Shown here: one piece after another, positions 4,865 through 7,106 of the stretch
How the letters are laid out: every line of letters starts with the position of its first letter
Numbering within the stretch: the stretch's first letter is position 1
Assembly: GCA_003644215.1 (NCBI GenBank)
Contig: QNBU01000060.1
Span: forward strand, 1 to 7,106
Length of the DNA stretch: 7,106 nucleotides
Origin: Planctomycetota bacterium
GTDB taxonomy: Bacteria; Planctomycetota; Phycisphaerae; Sedimentisphaerales; Anaerohalosphaeraceae
Direction: 5' to 3'
Notes under the pieces: model-generated
The model's input: only the letters and a program-made list of their open reading frames with translations
What the model was told of the DNA's origin: nothing
Database searches by the model: none
Translations under genes and position numbers: made by a program

Positions 4865-4890
4865 GGATTTCGCGGATTTACGCGGATTAA
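4865..4890. repeat. 10-bp-periodic repeat, copy 1, in the groES-groEL spacer
   Basis: Three successive units GGATTTCGC / GGATTTACGC / GGATTAA lie in the 57-bp spacer, between the groES stop and the groEL ribosome-binding site (AGGAGA at 4898-4903). The unit resembles the repeats at 6916-6934 and 7017-7045 (consensus roughly CRCRGATTWA). This word type recurs in intergenic DNA of many environmental bacteria as far as I recall; its function is unknown to me. Confidence 0.5.
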
Positions 4891-4910
4891 ATATTTAGGA
4901 GATTATTGAT

Positions 4911-6542
4911 ATGGCAGCAAAAAAGATTGCGTTTAATACAGAAGCCCGTGCGGCGATTCGTGAAGGCGTTAAGAAGCTCGCCGCCGCGGTCAAGGTAACA
5001 CTCGGCCCGTGCGGCCGCAATGTGATTTTGGAAAAATCCTTCGGCAGCCCGACCGTTACCAAAGATGGTGTATCAGTTGCTAAGGAGATTGAACTGGAAG
5101 ATTCGTATGAAAATATGGGCGCCCAGATGGTTAAGGAAGTTGCTTCCAAGACCAGTGATGTTGCCGGTGACGGTACGACGACAGCGACAATTCTGGCTGA
5201 AGCGATTTTTGAAGAAGGTCTCAAAAACATCACCGCCGGAGCGAACGCGATGCAGGTCAAACGCGGCATCGATAAGGCCGTCGAAGCATTGATTGACGCA
5301 TTGCAGAAGATGAGTACGCCCGTTGAGTCCGGCAAGCAGATTCAGCAGGTGGCGACTTGCTCTGCCAATCAGGATGCTGAGATCGGCAAGACACTCGCCA
5401 AGGCGATGGAAAAAGTTGGCAAGGACGGTGTGATTACCGTCGAAGAAGGCCAGTCGCTGGAAACCACCGTTGAACTGCTCGAAGGGATGCAGTTTGACAA
5501 AGGGTATCTTAGCCCGCATTTCATCAACAAGCCGGAAGATAGTGAAGCTGTTCTGGACAAGCCGTATATCCTGATTCACGAAAAAAAGATCAGCGCAATT
5601 AAGTCATTGGTACCGGTTCTGGAAAAGGTGGCCAAGCAGGGCCGCCCGCTGTTGATTATCGCCGAAGACATCGAGGGCGAGGCGCTGACCACGCTGGTTG
5701 TCAACAAACTCCGCGGTGTCTTGCAGGTATGTGCGGTCAAGGCCCCTGGCTTTGGCGACCGACGCAAAGCGATGCTGGGCGACCTGGCAACATTGACCGG
5801 CGGACAGGCACTGTTCGAGGACCTTGGCTTGCAGCTTGAAAATGTGGAACTGAGCCAACTGGGTACAGCCAAGCGAATCGCCATCGACAAGGACAACACA
5901 ACGATTGTCGAAGGCGGCGGCAAGACCGGCGACATCAAAGGCCGCATCGAGCAGATTAAGCGCGAGATTGAGGCGTCCACCAGCGATTACGATATTGAGA
6001 AATTGCAGGAACGACTGGCTAAGTTGGCTGGCGGCGTCGCACAGATCAATGTTGGTGCCGCGACTGAAGCGGAAATGAAAGAGAAGAAGGCCCGCGTCGA
6101 AGATGCACTGCACGCGTGCCGGGCGGCGGTCGAAGAGGGCATCCTGCCGGGCGGCGGCGTGGCCATGCTCAAGTGTCTAAACGCACTGGACAAGGTCAAG
6201 GGCAAAGGCGACGAAAAGATTGGCGCCGATATCGTGCGTCGCGCGATTGTGGCTCCGATCAAACAAATTGCGACTAATGCTGGTCTGGACGGTTCCATCG
6301 TGGCCCAGAAAGTGCTGGAGTCCGAAGAACTTAACTTTGGCTACGAAGCTGTTAGCAAAAAATACGGCGACATGGTCAAGTTCGGCGTAATCGTTCCAAC
6401 CAAAGTCGAGCGGACCGCATTGCAGAACGGTGCCTCAATCGCGTCGCTGCTGCTGACGACCGATGCAATGGTTAGCGAGATTCCTGAAAAAAATGCAGCC
6501 CCCGCAATGCCTCCGGGCGGCATGGGTGGAATGGGAATGTAA
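4911..6542 (+). CDS. groEL: Chaperonin GroEL (Hsp60)
   Basis: This is the ATP-driven tetradecameric folding chamber. The 543-residue protein aligns without gaps to E. coli GroEL (548 aa) over the first 95 residues. It carries the nucleotide loop VTLGP (29-33), KDGVSVAKEIELED, the catalytic Asp87 in GDGTTTAT, AVKAPGFGDRRK in the apical domain, VGAATEAEMKEKKARVEDALHA with the second catalytic Asp, and the flexible tail GGMGGMGM. AGGAGA at 4898-4903 is a good ribosome-binding site. Residue 34, usually Lys or Arg in GPxGRN, is Cys (TGC at 5010-5012). It is co-transcribed with groES and closed by a strong terminator 17 bp after the stop. All other parts look like a normal functional chaperonin. 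Confidence 0.99.
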   Translation: MAAKKIAFNTEARAAIREGVKKLAAAVKVTLGPCGRNVILEKSFGSPTVTKDGVSVAKEIELEDSYENMGAQMVKEVASKTSDVAGDGTTTATILAEAIFEEGLKNITAGANAMQVKRGIDKAVEALIDALQKMSTPVESGKQIQQVATCSANQDAEIGKTLAKAMEKVGKDGVITVEEGQSLETTVELLEGMQFDKGYLSPHFINKPEDSEAVLDKPYILIHEKKISAIKSLVPVLEKVAKQGRPLLIIAEDIEGEALTTLVVNKLRGVLQVCAVKAPGFGDRRKAMLGDLATLTGGQALFEDLGLQLENVELSQLGTAKRIAIDKDNTTIVEGGGKTGDIKGRIEQIKREIEASTSDYDIEKLQERLAKLAGGVAQINVGAATEAEMKEKKARVEDALHACRAAVEEGILPGGGVAMLKCLNALDKVKGKGDEKIGADIVRRAIVAPIKQIATNAGLDGSIVAQKVLESEELNFGYEAVSKKYGDMVKFGVIVPTKVERTALQNGASIASLLLTTDAMVSEIPEKNAAPAMPPGGMGGMGM

Positions 6543-6553
6543 TAAACGCTTAC

Positions 6554-6586
6554 AAAAAAGGGCCTCTGATCCAGAGGCCCTTTTTT
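6554..6586 (+). terminator. Strong intrinsic terminator of groESL
   Basis: A perfect 9-bp GC-rich stem GGGCCTCTG (6560-6568) / CAGAGGCCC (6572-6580) with a 3-nt ATC loop is followed by six T (6581-6586) and preceded by six A (6554-6559). The A-run can extend the stem to 15 bp and makes the structure usable from both strands. It separates groESL from the next gene. Confidence 0.95.
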
Positions 6587-6608
6587 CTTGAAATGAAGGG
6601 AGTGCGAA

Positions 6609-6905
6609 ATGTTTAGAATGTTTATGAACGGCAATCCGTTCCGCCAGGCCACACAGGGTCTGGCCAAAGGGTCACTGATCACAGGGCTGTTTCTGATCGG
6701 CTTTGGGATGCTGGTCTTTATCCTGCGTGACATTTTCGCGTTTATCGCCGCGGCCATCTTCTTCATGGCGGGTTTTTCCGCGATTGCCTATTCGATCCGC
6801 CTGTTCATCCTCCAATGGAAAATGCGACAAGACAAATCCGCCTACCGCGAAGGCGTCGAGGTTCATTTTGAAGATGACAATGTTGAAGTCCACATTAAAG
6901 ATTGA
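6609..6905 (+). CDS. Small two-helix membrane protein of unknown function
   Basis: I do not recognise this 98-residue protein. It has a polar N-terminus (about 1-21), two closely spaced hydrophobic helices at about 22-39 and 43-66 joined by a short RD turn, a basic stretch (QWKMRQDK), and a C-terminal acidic, probably beta-strand-forming tail (VHFEDDNVEVHIKD). The positive-charge balance suggests that both ends are cytoplasmic, a helical hairpin in the membrane. AGGGAG at 6597-6602 is 6 nt before the ATG, a good ribosome-binding site that supports a real gene. It lies 66 bp after groEL but beyond a strong terminator, so it would need read-through or a promoter of its own, and I see no convincing one. 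No link to chaperonin function can be claimed. Confidence 0.75.
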   Translation: MFRMFMNGNPFRQATQGLAKGSLITGLFLIGFGMLVFILRDIFAFIAAAIFFMAGFSAIAYSIRLFILQWKMRQDKSAYREGVEVHFEDDNVEVHIKD

Positions 6906-6915
6906 GGAATTTAGC

Positions 6916-7035
6916 CACGAATTAACACGAATTTCTTATAAGGGCTAAAATGTTATCAAATCCCACTAAAGCTCGATGGGCTTTTTCTGAACATACTAAA
7001 GTGTGAACTCTTACATAAATCTGTGTTAATCCGCG
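6916..7035. repeat. Inverted pair of 10-bp-periodic repeats (copies 2 and 3)
   Basis: The left arm at 6916-6934 and the reverse complement of the right arm at 7017-7035 match at 15 of 19 positions, sharing the core ATTAACAC. They flank 82 bp with no open frame of note. Both arms have the same internal 10-bp period as copy 1 in the groES-groEL spacer; the right arm continues to 7045. The arrangement could be two independent insertions in opposite orientation or the two ends of a small MITE-like element of about 130 bp. No target-site duplication is obvious. Confidence 0.5.
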
Positions 7036-7057
7036 AAATCTGCGGTTTTGTTTTTTT
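7031..7057 (+). terminator. Possible intrinsic terminator after the small membrane protein gene
   Basis: CCGC (7031-7034) pairs with GCGG (7042-7045) across a 7-nt loop and is followed by TTTTG and a run of seven T. The 4-bp stem is short, and it is formed by the end of repeat copy 3. It could terminate the gene ending at 6905, about 125 nt upstream. Confidence 0.35.
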
Positions 7058-7058
7058 G

Positions 7059-7086
7059 TTGAAATTTCGGTGGCTTTGTGTATGCT
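7059..7086 (+). promoter_or_regulatory. Candidate sigma-70-type promoter pointing out of the window
   Basis: TTGAAA (7059-7064) and TATGCT (7081-7086) are separated by 16 nt. This would drive a plus-strand gene beginning beyond base 7106. The downstream gene is not visible, so this is only a motif match. Confidence 0.3.
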
Positions 7087-7106
7087 GTGTCAGGAAACAC
7101 TGAGGG

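Noticed and set aside
5073..6113. Antisense open frames over groEL
   Set aside because: groEL is certain on the plus strand; the antisense translations show no domain and arise from its GC-skewed codons.
6968..6986. Stem AAAGC/GCTTT followed by T residues as a terminator
   Set aside because: A 5-bp AT-rich stem with a 7-nt loop is too weak to call by itself.

Overview
The window carries one long plus-strand arsenic-resistance operon (1-3138), two small minus-strand lipoprotein genes (3148-4175), the groES-groEL chaperonin operon on the plus strand (4566-6542), and a small plus-strand membrane-protein gene (6609-6905). Non-coding space is concentrated in 3613-3773, 4176-4565 and 6906-7106, and each of these holds inverted or family-like repeats. 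I see no tRNA, rRNA, CRISPR array or insertion sequence.

Organism: a bacterium with classical groESL and lipoprotein signal peptides. The GroEL and GroES sequences, the absence of a CIRCE operator, the sigma-54-type promoter and the 10-bp-periodic intergenic repeat suggest an environmental, probably diderm lineage. A Phycisphaerae-like planctomycete is my best guess, but this rests on memory of GroEL sequences and is low confidence.

Ars operon: the tail of an unidentified upstream gene is followed by a mini-thioredoxin (CPKC), a membrane-anchored thioredoxin (CGPC), a CcdA-type transmembrane electron carrier, a thioredoxin-coupled arsenate reductase ArsC (Cys13/Cys85/Cys92) and an ACR3 arsenite efflux permease. 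Genes are 11-22 bp apart or overlap by 1-4 bp, indicating one translationally coupled transcript. The inferred logic is that ArsC reduces arsenate to arsenite using thioredoxin electrons and ACR3 exports the arsenite. CcdA with the anchored thioredoxin would carry reducing power across the membrane for an unknown extracytoplasmic step.

Middle: the ars operon converges, with only 9 bp between stop codons, on a META-domain lipoprotein gene. Behind it is a second lipoprotein of unknown function. Around these genes lie three related hairpin-forming repeat copies (about 3725-3764, 4247-4290 and 4309-4342).

Chaperonin operon: groES is preceded by an almost perfect sigma-54 (-24/-12) promoter match at 4482-4497, overlapping a weaker sigma-70-like candidate. 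A dyad lies about 110 bp upstream, where enhancer-binding activators usually sit. groES and groEL are separated by a spacer containing a 10-bp-periodic repeat. The operon ends in a very strong intrinsic terminator. The last gene encodes a two-helix membrane protein of unknown function; the DNA after it contains two more copies of the periodic repeat as an inverted pair, then a candidate promoter pointing out of the window.
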